This document shows, one piece after another, positions 16,961-26,139 of a stretch of DNA of 64,000 bases. The notes under the pieces were generated by a model, which saw only the letters and a program-made list of their open reading frames with translations, was not told the origin of the DNA and searched no databases. Position 1 is the first letter of the stretch, and the number at the start of each line of letters is the position of its first letter. The DNA is taken from assembly GCF_014863355.1 (NCBI RefSeq), contig NZ_JACZEP010000010.1, positions 91,225-155,224 on the forward strand, written 5' to 3'. The stretch is from Aminobacter carboxidus. Lineage in GTDB: Bacteria; Pseudomonadota; Alphaproteobacteria; Rhizobiales; Rhizobiaceae. Position numbers and translations under genes: made by a program.

Positions 16961-18073
16961 ATGACCAAGGCACCCGAGCAGATTCGCCCCGAACCCCGCG
17001 CCGGCATCATGGACATCGCAGCCTATGTGCCCGGCAAGAGTGCAGCTCCGGCAGGCGTCGCCAAGGTCCATAAGCTGTCGTCGAACGAAAATCCGCTGGG
17101 TGCCTCGCCGCATGCGATCGAAGCCGTCCAGAGGCTGTCGCATAAGATGGAGTATTATCCCGACGGGTCGGCGTCACGCCTGAGGCAGGCGATCGCTACG
17201 ACCCATGGGCTCAACCCTGCCAACATCCTGTGCACCAACGGCTCCGACGAGGTGCTGGGGCTGTTGTCGCAGAGCTATCTCTCGCCCGGCGACGAGGCCG
17301 TCTACACCGAGCACGGCTTCATGGTCTACAAGATCTACACCCAGGCCGCCGGTGCCACGCCGGTCGTTGCCAAGGAAGATGCCGAAAAGGCCAGCGTCGA
17401 CAGCATCATCGCCGCGCTGACGCCGAAGACCAGGATCGTCTTCCTCGCCAATCCGAACAATCCGACCGGCACCTATCTGCCGTTCGAGGAAGTGCGCCGC
17501 CTGCATGCCGCCCTGCCGAAGAACGTGCTTCTGGTGCTCGATGCGGCCTATGCCGAATATGTCCGCCGCAACGACTACGAGTCGGGTGTCGAGCTGGTCG
17601 CGGCCAATGAAAACGTCGTCATGACGCGGACCTTCTCCAAGATCCACGGCCTTGGCGGCATGCGCATCGGCTGGATCTATGCGCCGGCGCACGTTATCGA
17701 CGTGCTCGAGCGCATGCGTGGTCCCTTCAACGTCAATGCCGCGGCGATCGAAGCCGGCGTCGCGGCGATGGAAGATCGCGGCCATGTCGACCGCACGGTT
17801 GCGCACAACGCCCAATGGGCGGAGTGGCTGGTTGGTGAGTTCGAAAAGCTCGGCCTGCGCGTTACGCCTTCGGTCGGCAACTTCCTGCTGGTGCACTTCC
17901 CCGATGAGGCCAGGCACACGGCTGCTGCCGCCGACGACTATCTCTCGGCACGCGGCTATATCCTGCGCAGGGTCACCGGCTACGGTTTTCCCAATGCGCT
18001 GCGCATGACCATCGGCACCGAAGAGGCCAATCGCGGCGTGATAACCGCACTCACCGATTTCCTGAAAAGTTGA
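16961..18073 (+). CDS. hisC: Histidinol-phosphate aminotransferase
   Basis: A 370-residue fold-type I PLP aminotransferase that converts imidazole-acetol phosphate to histidinol phosphate; many homologues also act on aromatic amino acids. Motifs: SSNENPLG (40-47), YYPDGS, NPNNPTG (164-170), Asp194 in LDAAYAEY, the PLP Lys227 in [15 protein letters not shown], and Arg in NALRMTIG near the end. ATG 16961 gives the normal family N-terminus. It is followed after 3 bp by the prephenate dehydrogenase gene, so the pair is an operon; that pairing favours a role in tyrosine and phenylalanine as well as histidine synthesis. Confidence 0.93.
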   Translation: MTKAPEQIRPEPRAGIMDIAAYVPGKSAAPAGVAKVHKLSSNENPLGASPHAIEAVQRLSHKMEYYPDGSASRLRQAIATTHGLNPANILCTNGSDEVLGLLSQSYLSPGDEAVYTEHGFMVYKIYTQAAGATPVVAKEDAEKASVDSIIAALTPKTRIVFLANPNNPTGTYLPFEEVRRLHAALPKNVLLVLDAAYAEYVRRNDYESGVELVAANENVVMTRTFSKIHGLGGMRIGWIYAPAHVIDVLERMRGPFNVNAAAIEAGVAAMEDRGHVDRTVAHNAQWAEWLVGEFEKLGLRVTPSVGNFLLVHFPDEARHTAAAADDYLSARGYILRRVTGYGFPNALRMTIGTEEANRGVITALTDFLKS

Positions 18074-18076
18074 CCC

Positions 18077-19012
18077 ATGTCTGAACCCCTGTTTGAAAAG
18101 ATCGCCCTGATCGGCATCGGCCTGATCGGCTCCTCGCTCGCCCGGGTCATCCGGCGCGAGGGCCTGGCCCGCCACATCGCCATTTCGACACGCAGTGCTG
18201 CGACGCTGGCGCGTGCCGAAGACCTTGGCCTCGGCGACAGCTATGCGACCGACGCCAAGCTTGCGGTGAAAGATGCCGACCTGATCATCGTTTCGGTGCC
18301 GGTCGGCTCGTCGGGTGTCGTTGCCGCCGACATTGCCGCAGCACTGAAGCCGGGCGCCATCCTCACCGATGTCGGCTCGACCAAGGCTTCGGTGATTGCC
18401 CAGATGGCGCCCTTCATCCCTGAAGGCGTGCATTTCATCCCCGGCCACCCGCTGGCCGGTACCGAAAAGTCGGGCCCCGACGCCGGCTTTGCCGAACTGT
18501 TCGAAAACCGCTGGTGCATCTTCACGCCGCTGCCCGATACCGATGCGGCAGCGCTTGAAAAACTGTCGGAGTTCTGGCGCCGCTGCGGCTCCAACATCGA
18601 CACGATGGACCCCGAGCATCACGACATGACGCTCGCCATCGTTTCGCATCTGCCGCACATCATCGCCTACAACATCGTCGGCACCGCCGACGACCTGGAG
18701 TCGGTGACCAAGTCGGAAGTGATCAAATATTCGGCCTCGGGTTTCCGTGACTTCACCCGACTTGCCGCTTCCGATCCGACGATGTGGCGCGACGTGTGCC
18801 TGCACAACAAGGATGCGATCCTGGAAATGCTGGCGCGCTTTTCCGAGGATCTGGCGTCGCTGCAACGCGCGATCCGCTGGGGCGACGGCGACAAGCTGTT
18901 CGAGATGTTCACCCGCACCCGCGCCATCCGCCGCTCGATCATCGACGCCGGCCAGGAAGTCGACGTGCCGAACTTCGGCCGCGAGGCGATCGAGCATCCG
19001 GTGAAGGGGTAG
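18077..19012 (+). CDS. tyrC: Prephenate/arogenate dehydrogenase
   Basis: A 311-residue NAD(P)-dependent dehydrogenase of the TyrA/TyrC family, for the oxidative decarboxylation that leads to tyrosine. The dinucleotide site is IALIGIGLIGSSLARVIR (9-26). The catalytic region is visible as FIPGHPLAGTEKSGP, with the family His and Ser/Thr, and the helical C-terminal domain follows (HHDMTLAIVSHLPHIIAYNI). It has no chorismate mutase domain and no ACT domain. It is co-transcribed with hisC. The name tyrC fits cyclohexadienyl dehydrogenases, though substrate preference cannot be read from sequence. Confidence 0.92.
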   Translation: MSEPLFEKIALIGIGLIGSSLARVIRREGLARHIAISTRSAATLARAEDLGLGDSYATDAKLAVKDADLIIVSVPVGSSGVVAADIAAALKPGAILTDVGSTKASVIAQMAPFIPEGVHFIPGHPLAGTEKSGPDAGFAELFENRWCIFTPLPDTDAAALEKLSEFWRRCGSNIDTMDPEHHDMTLAIVSHLPHIIAYNIVGTADDLESVTKSEVIKYSASGFRDFTRLAASDPTMWRDVCLHNKDAILEMLARFSEDLASLQRAIRWGDGDKLFEMFTRTRAIRRSIIDAGQEVDVPNFGREAIEHPVKG

Positions 19013-19114
19013 GGGATTAGGGCAGTAAGGTAGTAAGGTAGTAAGGCATAGGGCAGTAAGGCAGCAATGTGTGCTTGTTCACATACTGCCCTACTCCCTT
19101 AATCCCCTACTGCC
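19008..19114. repeat. Short direct repeats with inverted counterpart between convergent genes
   Basis: A series of GGCAGTAAG and GGTAGTAAG units (about five, 19020-19070) is followed by the inverted sequence TACTGCCCTACTCCC, then TAATCCCCTACTGCC. The two halves can fold back on each other. It lies between convergent tyrC and the EthD-like gene and may end transcription from both sides. Confidence 0.65.
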
Positions 19115-19426
19115 TTAGTCCACGACTTCGCTGATCTGCACGATGGGGGCGATGTCGGTATAGTTGGCGACATCCGCGGCGATCTCCGCGCGGTGGGGAC
19201 CCAACGCCTCCTGGAATGTCGCCAGGTCAGGCGAGTAGACGTGGCACGCCGCGACGAACTCCGGCGCGCTTCCAGCTTCGCGACCCGCAAGGCCCTTATC
19301 GATCTCGTAGCGCAGGCAGGCATCGCCGAGCCGTTGCTGGAGCAGTGGCATATGGCGGGTGCGGTAGTAGTCGTGATCGAACTTGGTGCCGCCATCGGCC
19401 CGATAGTAGACGCTCATCTTGATCAT
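19115..19426 (-). CDS. EthD-family protein
   Basis: A 103-residue protein with the EthD/dimeric alpha-beta barrel pattern: MIKMSVYYRADGGTKFDHDYYRTRHMPLL, then a C-terminal strand around APIVQISEVVD. EthD was named for a small protein needed in ethyl tert-butyl ether breakdown; most homologues are uncharacterised and may be accessory or isomerase-like enzymes. It is a single gene convergent with tyrC. Length is normal. Confidence 0.85.
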   Translation of the reverse strand: MIKMSVYYRADGGTKFDHDYYRTRHMPLLQQRLGDACLRYEIDKGLAGREAGSAPEFVAACHVYSPDLATFQEALGPHRAEIAADVANYTDIAPIVQISEVVD

Positions 19427-19705
19427 GGTCGAACTCCTGCCTGAAACGCCTCTTCCGGGCGTGCGAGGAGCCTTTCTAGTTCACCGGCTGGTAAAGCGCA
19501 TCCAGATTTTGGCTGAAGCGCGTTTGACGAGAGCAAGGTAGCTTTCGCTGTGCTTTCGAAGCGGGCGGCGGCGGCACCAAGGTGCTTGAGTTTGCTACCG
19601 CTCGAAATCCGTCAACTCGTAGCGAGCTTGGCCCATCATCAGCTCCCGTCAAGAAGCCTGAATCAGAACCTTGCAACTACGGCCGGCAGTTCATGAGTGC
19701 GTATC
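19427..19705. other. Intergenic region, no gene seen
   Basis: About 280 bp upstream of the EthD-like gene with no supportable coding frame. It may hold that gene's promoter; no operator-like symmetry was noticed. Confidence 0.5.
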
Positions 19706-19809
19706 CTAGAGCAATTCCAGGAAAAGTGCGTAGCGGTTTTCCCTAGGAATTGTGCAAAAACAAGAAGATAGAGAGATTCCGCGATTCGAAGAAAAGCGGA
19801 AATTCTCTA
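19706..19809 (-). repeat. TAGAGCA palindromic repeat, copy 1
   Basis: About 104 bp related to 46118-46223 and 55363-55503. Read on the minus strand it begins TTAGAGAATTTCCGCTTTTC and ends in GGAATTGCTCTAG, so its ends are inverted repeats. Its first TAG is the stop codon of the DUF2125 gene. Confidence 0.8.
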
Positions 19810-20805
19810 ATCCACCGCCGGCACCATGCCGAGCGGAATGAAGCCGAGTGTCGCTTTGCCCTTGACGATCTTCAGCGGCAGGGTCGGTGCGTCGCCGAGC
19901 AGAGCGAGGCCGGTGAATGCGGTCTCGAACTGCTTCTTCTGCTCGGGAATGACCTCAGACAGGATGCGCGACAGTTCGCGCGGGTTTTGGATCGTCACCT
20001 TGAGGTCGGCATCGACCAGTCCGTCGGCTGCGACCGACCATGGGCCGCTCAGCGCCACGCCTGATGTGCCGCCCGAGGTCAGCGTCAGCGAGCGTATGGT
20101 GCCCGACTGGCCGCGCAATGCCGGCTGCCTGCTTTCGATGAGGGCAACGCCATTGTTCAGCGTGGTGTCGGCGCTGCCGTCGAGCCTGGGCAGCGTACGG
20201 CCGCCGATCGCCTGCGGATCGATCTGGAGGCCGGTGAAGGTGCCGGCAAGATCGATATTGGTGCCGTTGGGGCGCAGATGGGTCTGGGTTTCGTCAGCGC
20301 TGAACAAGGGCTTGGCGACGCCGTCGATGAACGCTGCCTTGCCGGAAAGCATCCTGGTTTCGACCGAGATCCGCTCGGGCAGGGGCCGGGCGATGCGGGC
20401 GCTGGCACGCAAAAGCTCCCAGTCGAACTGCAATTGCGGCAGGTCGGGTGCGCTGAGCCTGAGCGGGCCGTCGATCTCGAGCACCGAGTGCATCGGCTGG
20501 TAGATCTGGGCGGCGGTGCGGAAATTGCCGGCGCTGGCCGAAAGCCTGCGCCCCGAATCCTCATAGTCGAGGCGGTCGCAGAACAGGCCGATGCGGAACG
20601 GAAAACCCTTGATTTGAGGGTTGGCGCATTCGAGCGACACGCCGTCGCGGTTGACGCCGGCAATCGCCTTGCGCACCTCGCTCTCGGCCCTGCCGGCGAA
20701 CCAGAACCAGCCGGCGCTGTAGCCGCCGAACAAAAGCACGATGAAAAGCCCGAGCCACAAGAAGCGGCGGCTGGAATTCGGTTTCGGTTGCTGACTTGAC
20801 GGCAT
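19807..20805 (-). CDS. DUF2125 domain-containing protein
   Basis: A 332-residue protein with a single N-terminal membrane segment (FLWLGLFIVLLFGGYSAGWFWF, residues 15-36) and a large predicted periplasmic part rich in beta strands. The opening LECANPQIKGFPFRIGLFCDRLDYED is characteristic of DUF2125 proteins of alphaproteobacteria. Function is unknown; the fold may resemble AsmA-like envelope proteins. Its TAG stop belongs to a dispersed repeat. It is divergent from the gamma-glutamylcyclotransferase gene with 56 bp between. Confidence 0.88.
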   Translation of the reverse strand: MPSSQQPKPNSSRRFLWLGLFIVLLFGGYSAGWFWFAGRAESEVRKAIAGVNRDGVSLECANPQIKGFPFRIGLFCDRLDYEDSGRRLSASAGNFRTAAQIYQPMHSVLEIDGPLRLSAPDLPQLQFDWELLRASARIARPLPERISVETRMLSGKAAFIDGVAKPLFSADETQTHLRPNGTNIDLAGTFTGLQIDPQAIGGRTLPRLDGSADTTLNNGVALIESRQPALRGQSGTIRSLTLTSGGTSGVALSGPWSVAADGLVDADLKVTIQNPRELSRILSEVIPEQKKQFETAFTGLALLGDAPTLPLKIVKGKATLGFIPLGMVPAVD

Positions 20806-20861
20806 GCTCGGGCTCTCGCTAACGCGGTGATGTTCACCGCGATCACCAACAGGCTGGCGAT

Positions 20862-21386
20862 ATGGGCGATTTTTGGGTTTTTGGCTACGGTTCGCTGATG
20901 TGGCGGCCAGGTTTCGCGCATATCGAGACGCGCCGCGCCCGGCTGATGGGTTTTCGCCGTTCCTTGTGCATCCGCTCCTGGGTGCATCGCGGCACCGAAA
21001 AGCGCCCCGGGCTGGTGCTCGGCCTCGACCGTGGCGGCTCCTGCGTCGGCCTCGCCTTTTGCGTGCCCGGTGATCTTCGGAACGAGGTGCTGGCCTATCT
21101 GCGCGCGCGCGAACTTGTCACCAGCGTCTATCTCGAACGGCAATTGGCGATAAAGCTCGACCGGGGCGAAAAGGTCGAGGCGGTGTGCTACATCGCCGAC
21201 CGCAAGCATCACCAATATGCCGGCAATCTCGACGCGGCACACGCCGCGCAAATCGTCACCGGCGCTGTCGGCCAATCGGGCCGCAACGAAGACTATGTGC
21301 TGACGACGGTCGAACATCTCCAGGCGCTCGGCATTCGCGACCACTGGCTCGAAGAGGTGGCGCGGCGCATCAGTCAGCAGGCCTGA
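20862..21386 (+). CDS. Gamma-glutamylcyclotransferase (ChaC-like)
   Basis: A 174-residue ChaC/GGCT-like enzyme that would release 5-oxoproline from gamma-glutamyl groups such as that of glutathione. The substrate loop FGYGSLMWRPGF (7-18) and the catalytic-glutamate segment YLRARELVTSVYLER are both present. Length fits bacterial ChaC proteins, which are glutathione-specific. A stop/start overlap (TGATG) leads into a short 19-codon frame of doubtful meaning. The damaged ada gene follows on the same strand. Confidence 0.88.
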   Translation: MGDFWVFGYGSLMWRPGFAHIETRRARLMGFRRSLCIRSWVHRGTEKRPGLVLGLDRGGSCVGLAFCVPGDLRNEVLAYLRARELVTSVYLERQLAIKLDRGEKVEAVCYIADRKHHQYAGNLDAAHAAQIVTGAVGQSGRNEDYVLTTVEHLQALGIRDHWLEEVARRISQQA

Positions 21387-21454
21387 TGTCAGCAGCCGAG
21401 ATCGACGCCCGATTTTCGGCGGCGCGGCGAACGGTTTGGCGCTAAGGATCAGCC

Positions 21455-22520
21455 ATGCTGTTTCAACGCCCCGATGACGATACGCTCTATGACGCACTGA
21501 TAACCCGCGATGCAGCTTATGACGGTTTTGCCTATGTCGGCGTGCGCACGACCGGCATCTTCTGCCGGCTGACCTGCACCGCCCGCAAACCCAGGCGCGA
21601 GAACGTGCAGTTCTTCGACACGACAGTCGAATGCCTGCATGCCGGCTTCAGGCCCTGCCTGCGCTGCCGGCCGATTGGGCTCGGGCGAGCCGGAGCCGCT
21701 GGTGGCGACGCTGGTCGATGCGCTCGAGCGTGCGCCGGAGCGGCGCTGGCTCGAAGCCGACATTATTGCCATGGGCCTCGATGCCTCGACGGTCCGCCGC
21801 GCCTTCAAGCGCCGCTTCGGCATGAGTTTCCTCGAAATGGCGCGGCTGCGCCGGCTCGGGCAGGCGGCACAACGGCTGGCCTCCGGCGACAGCGTTTTGG
21901 AGACGCAGGTCGAGGCGGGTTTTGATTCCGGCAGCGGTTTTCGTGCCGCTGTCACAAGGCTGCTTGGCGAGGCGCCAGCCAAATTGCGCGGCAAGACCAT
22001 GCTTTGGGCGGACTGGATCGAAACGCCGATCGGGCCGATGATCGCCATTGCCGACCAGCATGCGCTGCACATTCTCGAATTTCTCGAACGCAAGGCACTG
22101 GCGAGCGAGGTCGCCAAGCTCAAGGCTGCCACCGGCTCGGCCATCGCCTTCGGCCGGGCGGCCCCCATCGACAAGATCGAGGCCGAGCTTGGGGCTTATT
22201 TTGCCGGTGATACGGCTGAGTTCACCACCCGGCTTTCGCCGCAAGGCACCGCCTTCGAACGCCAGGTCTGGGACGGGTTGCGGCGCATCCCGGCGGGCGT
22301 TGCTGCGACCTATTCGGGCCTTGCCGCCGAGATCGGCAATCCCGCTGCGGTGCGTGCCGTTGGCCGCGCCAATGGCGCCAACCCGATCGCCATCGTCATT
22401 CCCTGCCACCGCGTGGTCGGGGTCAGCGGCGATCTCACCGGTTATGGCGGTGGGCTGTGGCGCAAGCGCTGGCTGCTCGAACATGAGCGGCGGATGGCTG
22501 AAGCGCTAGCCAGCCGCTAG
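21455..22520 (+). pseudogene. ada: Bifunctional DNA repair protein/regulator Ada, frameshifted
   Basis: Together two frames encode a full Ada. The first (from ATG 21455) has the zinc and phosphotriester domain: FCRLTCTARKPRRENVQFFD and AGFRPCLRCRP, four Cys ligands. The second frame continues from about 21680 with GEPEPLVATLVDALE, an AraC-type HTH (MGLDASTVRRAFKRRFGMSF), and a methyltransferase domain with the acceptor Cys in NPIAIVIPCHRVVG. A shift of reading frame near 21675-21690 separates them. As given, the first frame ends as a nonsense peptide. Either the gene is inactivated, or the base call is wrong; the downstream part alone, if translated, would be an Ogt-like methyltransferase. 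Confidence 0.85.
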
Positions 22521-23308
22521 CTCGCGACCTCTACGCCGAGTTCCTTCAGTCGCTTTGCTGCCGTCGGCGGCATTGGCGGCGGGTTTTTCGAAGTTGCCGC
22601 TTCGATCAGGTATGCGTCGCAGGCGGCTTCGGTCTCCGAGATCAGGCGCTGCATGAATTCCTCGCGTGACAGGCCGGCCGGGATCGGCTTGAGGAAACGC
22701 GCCTTGATGGTGCCGGGGAAGCGCAGGAACTTGCGGCGCGGCCAGTACAGGCCGGCGACATGGGCGACCGGCACCACCGGCATGTTGAGTGCGGCGTAAA
22801 GTTCGGCGATGCCCCATTTGTAGGCCGGTTCGTCGCCGGGCGCGCGGCGCGTGCCTTCGGGATAGATGATCAGCTGGCGGTCGTTCTGCATTTCGCGGCG
22901 TGTCGCCACCACCACCGCCTTCAGCGCTGCCGAGCGTTTGCCGCGGTTGACCGGGATCATCTTCATCTTGGCGATGTACCAGCCGAAGAACGGAATCCAC
23001 ATCAGCTCGCGCTTGAGGATGTAGAGCGGGTCGCGCAGATAGGGGAAAAAGGCGATGGCGTCCCAGAACGACTGGTGCTTGGGCGCCAGGATGAACGAAC
23101 CCTCGGGCAGGTTTTCGAGCCCTGTCACCTCGCTTCTGGTTCCGGCGATCTTTTCCTGCAGCCACAGGCTCGAACGGGCCCAGAACTTGGGCACCAGCCA
23201 GGCGCGATGGCGCGGCGACAGGAAGTAGTAGGGCGTCCACAGGATCATCTGGACGATCAGGCTGACATAAAAGACGAAGTTGAATGCCAGCGAGCGGATA
23301 ATGAGCAT
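22517..23308 (-). CDS. plsC: 1-acyl-sn-glycerol-3-phosphate acyltransferase
   Basis: A 263-residue PlsC-family enzyme that adds the second acyl chain to make phosphatidic acid at the inner membrane. Motifs: acyl-acceptor HQSFWDA (the H-x4-D box), then GKRSAALKAV, and YPEGTRRAPG. An N-terminal hydrophobic segment (LAFNFVFYVSLIVQMILWTPYYFL) anchors it. The ATG at 23308 gives that anchor at the N-terminus; the longer frame upstream has no support. Its stop region overlaps the end of ada by 4 bp in convergent arrangement. Confidence 0.92.
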   Translation of the reverse strand: MLIIRSLAFNFVFYVSLIVQMILWTPYYFLSPRHRAWLVPKFWARSSLWLQEKIAGTRSEVTGLENLPEGSFILAPKHQSFWDAIAFFPYLRDPLYILKRELMWIPFFGWYIAKMKMIPVNRGKRSAALKAVVVATRREMQNDRQLIIYPEGTRRAPGDEPAYKWGIAELYAALNMPVVPVAHVAGLYWPRRKFLRFPGTIKARFLKPIPAGLSREEFMQRLISETEAACDAYLIEAATSKNPPPMPPTAAKRLKELGVEVAS

Positions 23309-23420
23309 GGGTGAGGCGCGCCTGAGGACTAAATGTCGCCGTTGGTTACACCAAGCCGCCCAAAAAGGAAAACGGCGGCGCGCACAGGATCCGGCTTTTG
23401 CGGGCCCGCTTGTGCGGAAG

Positions 23421-24131
23421 CTATTCGGCGGCCGCCTGGACGACGACGATGCCGTCTGTCGTCGGCTTGACCGGCACGATGCCACGCGCCAGCGCCAGCA
23501 GGTACTTGTTGTATTCGGTAAACAGCACGCGGAACGCCTCGGGCTTGGTCAGCCAGCGGCCCTCGCCAAGCTTGGAATTGACCACCGGATAGGGCTCGAG
23601 GCTGGCCTTGCGCAGCAGCCGGCCCATTTCCAGCATGCTGCGCGGCATGTGGTAGTTGTTGGTGACCAGGATGACGCGGGCATAATCGTGGCTTTCGACC
23701 CACTTGGCGCTTTCTTCGGCATTGCCGATGGTGTCGAGCGCGGCGCGGTCGATGTCGACGCGGTTGAACAGCGACTTGTCGCTGCGCGTCGCCAGCTGCA
23801 GCTGCCGGCGCGTCGCTGCGGGGTGCACGCCGCTGATCAGCAGGCGGTCGCCCTTGCCGGCCTTGAGCAGGTCGAGTGCCGCGTCCAGCCGCGACTGGCC
23901 GCCGGTCAGGACGATGATGGCGTCGGCTTTTTCAGGGTTGGCGGGCGTGGTCAGGCTGCTGACATGGGTGGCAAACAGCGCGAAACCGCCGGTGAAGATG
24001 AAGGCGGCCGCGACGAGGATGAACAATAGGCGGCGCAAAAAAATCATTCTCCGGCGCGGCTTGAGCCCGGCCGGGTAGAATTTCCTTTCCGAAACCGATC
24101 CCGATGCGGCGAGCGTGTTCTGACCCATCAC
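23421..24131 (-). CDS. YdcF/SanA-like DUF218 protein
   Basis: A 236-residue protein with one membrane segment (LLFILVAAAFIFTGGFALFATH, about 34-55) and a DUF218 domain: ADAIIVLTGGQSRLDAALDLLKAG, then RLLISGV, then VILVTNNYHMPRSMLEM. DUF218 proteins of the ElyC/SanA/YdcF group act at the envelope and several affect peptidoglycan or envelope barrier function; the reaction is not settled. It lies between plsC and ftsX on the same strand, a setting that agrees with an envelope role. Confidence 0.87.
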   Translation of the reverse strand: MMGQNTLAASGSVSERKFYPAGLKPRRRMIFLRRLLFILVAAAFIFTGGFALFATHVSSLTTPANPEKADAIIVLTGGQSRLDAALDLLKAGKGDRLLISGVHPAATRRQLQLATRSDKSLFNRVDIDRAALDTIGNAEESAKWVESHDYARVILVTNNYHMPRSMLEMGRLLRKASLEPYPVVNSKLGEGRWLTKPEAFRVLFTEYNKYLLALARGIVPVKPTTDGIVVVQAAAE

Positions 24132-24211
24132 GAAACCATGGTTACGCAGGGATTGAGGCTTTTGCAGCGCCTATCTAAGCACATTCTGCAACATTGTGAC
24201 ATCATCGGTGA

Positions 24212-25237
24212 TCACATCCTCTCCGGATGCTGCACGTCGATGTCGCCGAGATAGTTGACGACGGTGAAATGCGAGGTCGCAGCCGTCAGCGCGCCGATCA
24301 CCGCAACGATGACGGCGACGCCGAGATAGCCGTTCACCCCGATGGCGAAGTTGCCGAACAGGGCTGTCGCCTGGTCGGCTTCTGGTGTGGCGAGGTTGAG
24401 CGACGACCACCAGGAAAAGATGATGAACACCAGCACCGCAGCGACGCCGCCGGCGGCAGCGCCCTTCATGCCGGTGAGCAGGAAATGGCGGCGGAACTCG
24501 CTGGCGATGAAACCGGCCTCGGCGCCGACGAAATGCAGCACCTCGATGATGTGGCCGTTGCCGGCCATGGCGCCGCGCGTTGCAAACACCACCGACAGCA
24601 CGGTCGCCGCCAGCATCAGCACCAGCACGCCGGTGCCGATGGTGACGGTGGTGCGCGCCATTGCCACCAGCCGGTCGACCCAGGTGCGGTGATCGTCGAG
24701 GGTTGCGGTCGCCACCTTGGGCGTGATCGCCGCGCGCATGGCGCCGAAATCGGGCGGGCTCGTCTGGTCGATGGTGACGATCACCAGCCGCGGCACCGGC
24801 AGCTCGTCGATGTTCAGCCCCGAGCCGAGCCAGGGTTCGAGCAGTCGGGCGGTGGCGGCGCGGTCGACGATCCTGGTCGAGCTTACGCCGGCAAACTCGC
24901 CGGCGATGCGGGCCGCCGTCTCCAGTGCCGCCTCCATGTCGAGCCCTTCGGCCGGCTTGATCTGGATCGTTGCCTCGCGCGAAATCTGGTTCTCCCACAC
25001 CGAGGCGGTGTCGCGCACCAAAGTGACCGCGCCCAATGTCAGGCACGACAAAAAGGTCATGATGGCGATGACCAGCACCAAAGCACGGCCGGCGATGTTC
25101 TGCGACGGCACGATGGGCGCGGTCTTGCGCTGCAAGCGCGGTGCCGGCTGCTGTTGGCCGGCGCCTCCCAACTCGTCTTCGAACTCGTCTTCGAGTTCGT
25201 CGTCGTGGGCGCGGGTGTCGGTCAGGGCCTCAGTCAT
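24212..25237 (-). CDS. ftsX: Cell division protein FtsX (ABC permease)
   Basis: A 341-residue FtsX with a long acidic cytoplasmic N-terminus (DDELEDEFEDELGG), four membrane segments (near residues 50-72, 200-225, 250-275 and 295-320), and the FtsX extracellular domain between the first two. With FtsE it regulates peptidoglycan hydrolases at the division site. Its start overlaps the end of ftsE by 8 bp. The acidic tail is a known variation in rhizobial FtsX proteins. Confidence 0.92.
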   Translation of the reverse strand: MTEALTDTRAHDDELEDEFEDELGGAGQQQPAPRLQRKTAPIVPSQNIAGRALVLVIAIMTFLSCLTLGAVTLVRDTASVWENQISREATIQIKPAEGLDMEAALETAARIAGEFAGVSSTRIVDRAATARLLEPWLGSGLNIDELPVPRLVIVTIDQTSPPDFGAMRAAITPKVATATLDDHRTWVDRLVAMARTTVTIGTGVLVLMLAATVLSVVFATRGAMAGNGHIIEVLHFVGAEAGFIASEFRRHFLLTGMKGAAAGGVAAVLVFIIFSWWSSLNLATPEADQATALFGNFAIGVNGYLGVAVIVAVIGALTAATSHFTVVNYLGDIDVQHPERM

Positions 25238-25889
25238 AGATGTCGAGCCTCCCGCCGGCGAGGATCATGCGGCGCGCGTCGACCTGGTCCATCAGGCCGA
25301 GATCGTGGGTGGCGATGACGACGGCGGTGCCAAGCCGGTTGAGCTCGATGAACAGCCTGAGCAGGCGTCGCGCCAGCGGCGGATCGACATTGCCGGTCGG
25401 CTCGTCGGCGAGCAGGATTTCGGGTTGCTCGATCAGCGCCCGGGCGATCGCGGCGCGCTGCTTTTCACCGCCCGACAGCACCGGCGGCAGCACATGCATG
25501 CGCTCGCCGAGGCCGACCCATTTGAGCAGCTCGGTGACGTCGGTGCGGTAGCTGGCCTCCTCGCGCCCGCGCACGCGCAGCGGCAGCGCCACATTCTCGT
25601 AGGTGGTCATGTGGTCGAGCAGGCGGAAATCCTGGAACACCACACCGATGCGCCGGCGCATCAGCGGCAGTTCGGTGCGCGTGATGCGCGAGCGGTCCTT
25701 GCCAAAGACGCTGATCAGGCCGCGTGTCGGCTTGAGCGACAAGAACAGCAGCCTGAGCAAGGTGGTCTTGCCGGCACCGGAAGGCCCGCTCAGGAACTGG
25801 AACGAGCGCTCGGGGATGTGGAAGGAGATGTCACGAAGGATCTCCGGTCCCATCCCGTATCTGAGGCCGACATTCTCGAAGCGGATCAC
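25230..25889 (-). CDS. ftsE: Cell division ATP-binding protein FtsE
   Basis: A 219-residue ATPase: IRFENVGLRYG, Walker A GPSGAGKTT, signature LSGGEKQRAAIARAL, Walker B ILLADEPTGNVD, switch HDLGLMDQV. It partners FtsX. The start is a GTG at 25889, giving the family's usual MIRFENVGLRYG; a TTG two codons upstream at 25895, close behind AAGG, is the alternative. No ATG start exists. A block of 18-bp tandem repeats lies upstream. Confidence 0.93.
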   Translation of the reverse strand: MIRFENVGLRYGMGPEILRDISFHIPERSFQFLSGPSGAGKTTLLRLLFLSLKPTRGLISVFGKDRSRITRTELPLMRRRIGVVFQDFRLLDHMTTYENVALPLRVRGREEASYRTDVTELLKWVGLGERMHVLPPVLSGGEKQRAAIARALIEQPEILLADEPTGNVDPPLARRLLRLFIELNRLGTAVVIATHDLGLMDQVDARRMILAGGRLDIYD

Positions 25890-25906
25890 GTGCAACAGAC
25901 CTTGAA

Positions 25907-25978
25907 GTGGCGAAACCCTGGGAACTGGCGAAACCCCGGGAACTTACGAAACCATGGGAACTTGCGAATCCACGGAGA
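25907..25978. repeat. Four tandem 18-bp repeats upstream of ftsE
   Basis: Units of the form CTGGCGAAACCCTGGGAA recur at 25907, 25925, 25943 and 25961, with increasing divergence. They lie in the ftsE leader, between it and the divergent gene at 26140. Function unknown; they may be a slippage product or tandem protein-binding sites. Confidence 0.85.
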
Positions 25979-26139
25979 TTCATCGGGACCCTGGCTGCCC
26001 GTTTCTACGAAACGACCATGGGTCCGCATGGTTAACGGACGGTTAAGTTTCCGTCCGGGGTGGGGCGCTGTGGCACCTCGGTGGCGAAGCATTAACCATT
26101 TCCGTTTACCCCCTCTCAGCAAAATGTCTAAGGGGTCTG

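Noticed and set aside
17174..18997. Minus-strand open frame of 607 codons opposite hisC and tyrC
   Set aside because: High-GC codon shadow; both genes on the plus strand are unmistakable and the antisense protein is of low-complexity His/Arg/Asp type.
21387..21445. Nineteen-codon frame (MSAAEIDARFSAARRTVWR) coupled by TGATG to the ChaC-like gene
   Set aside because: Too short to support without conservation data; possibly a leftover of a longer gene.
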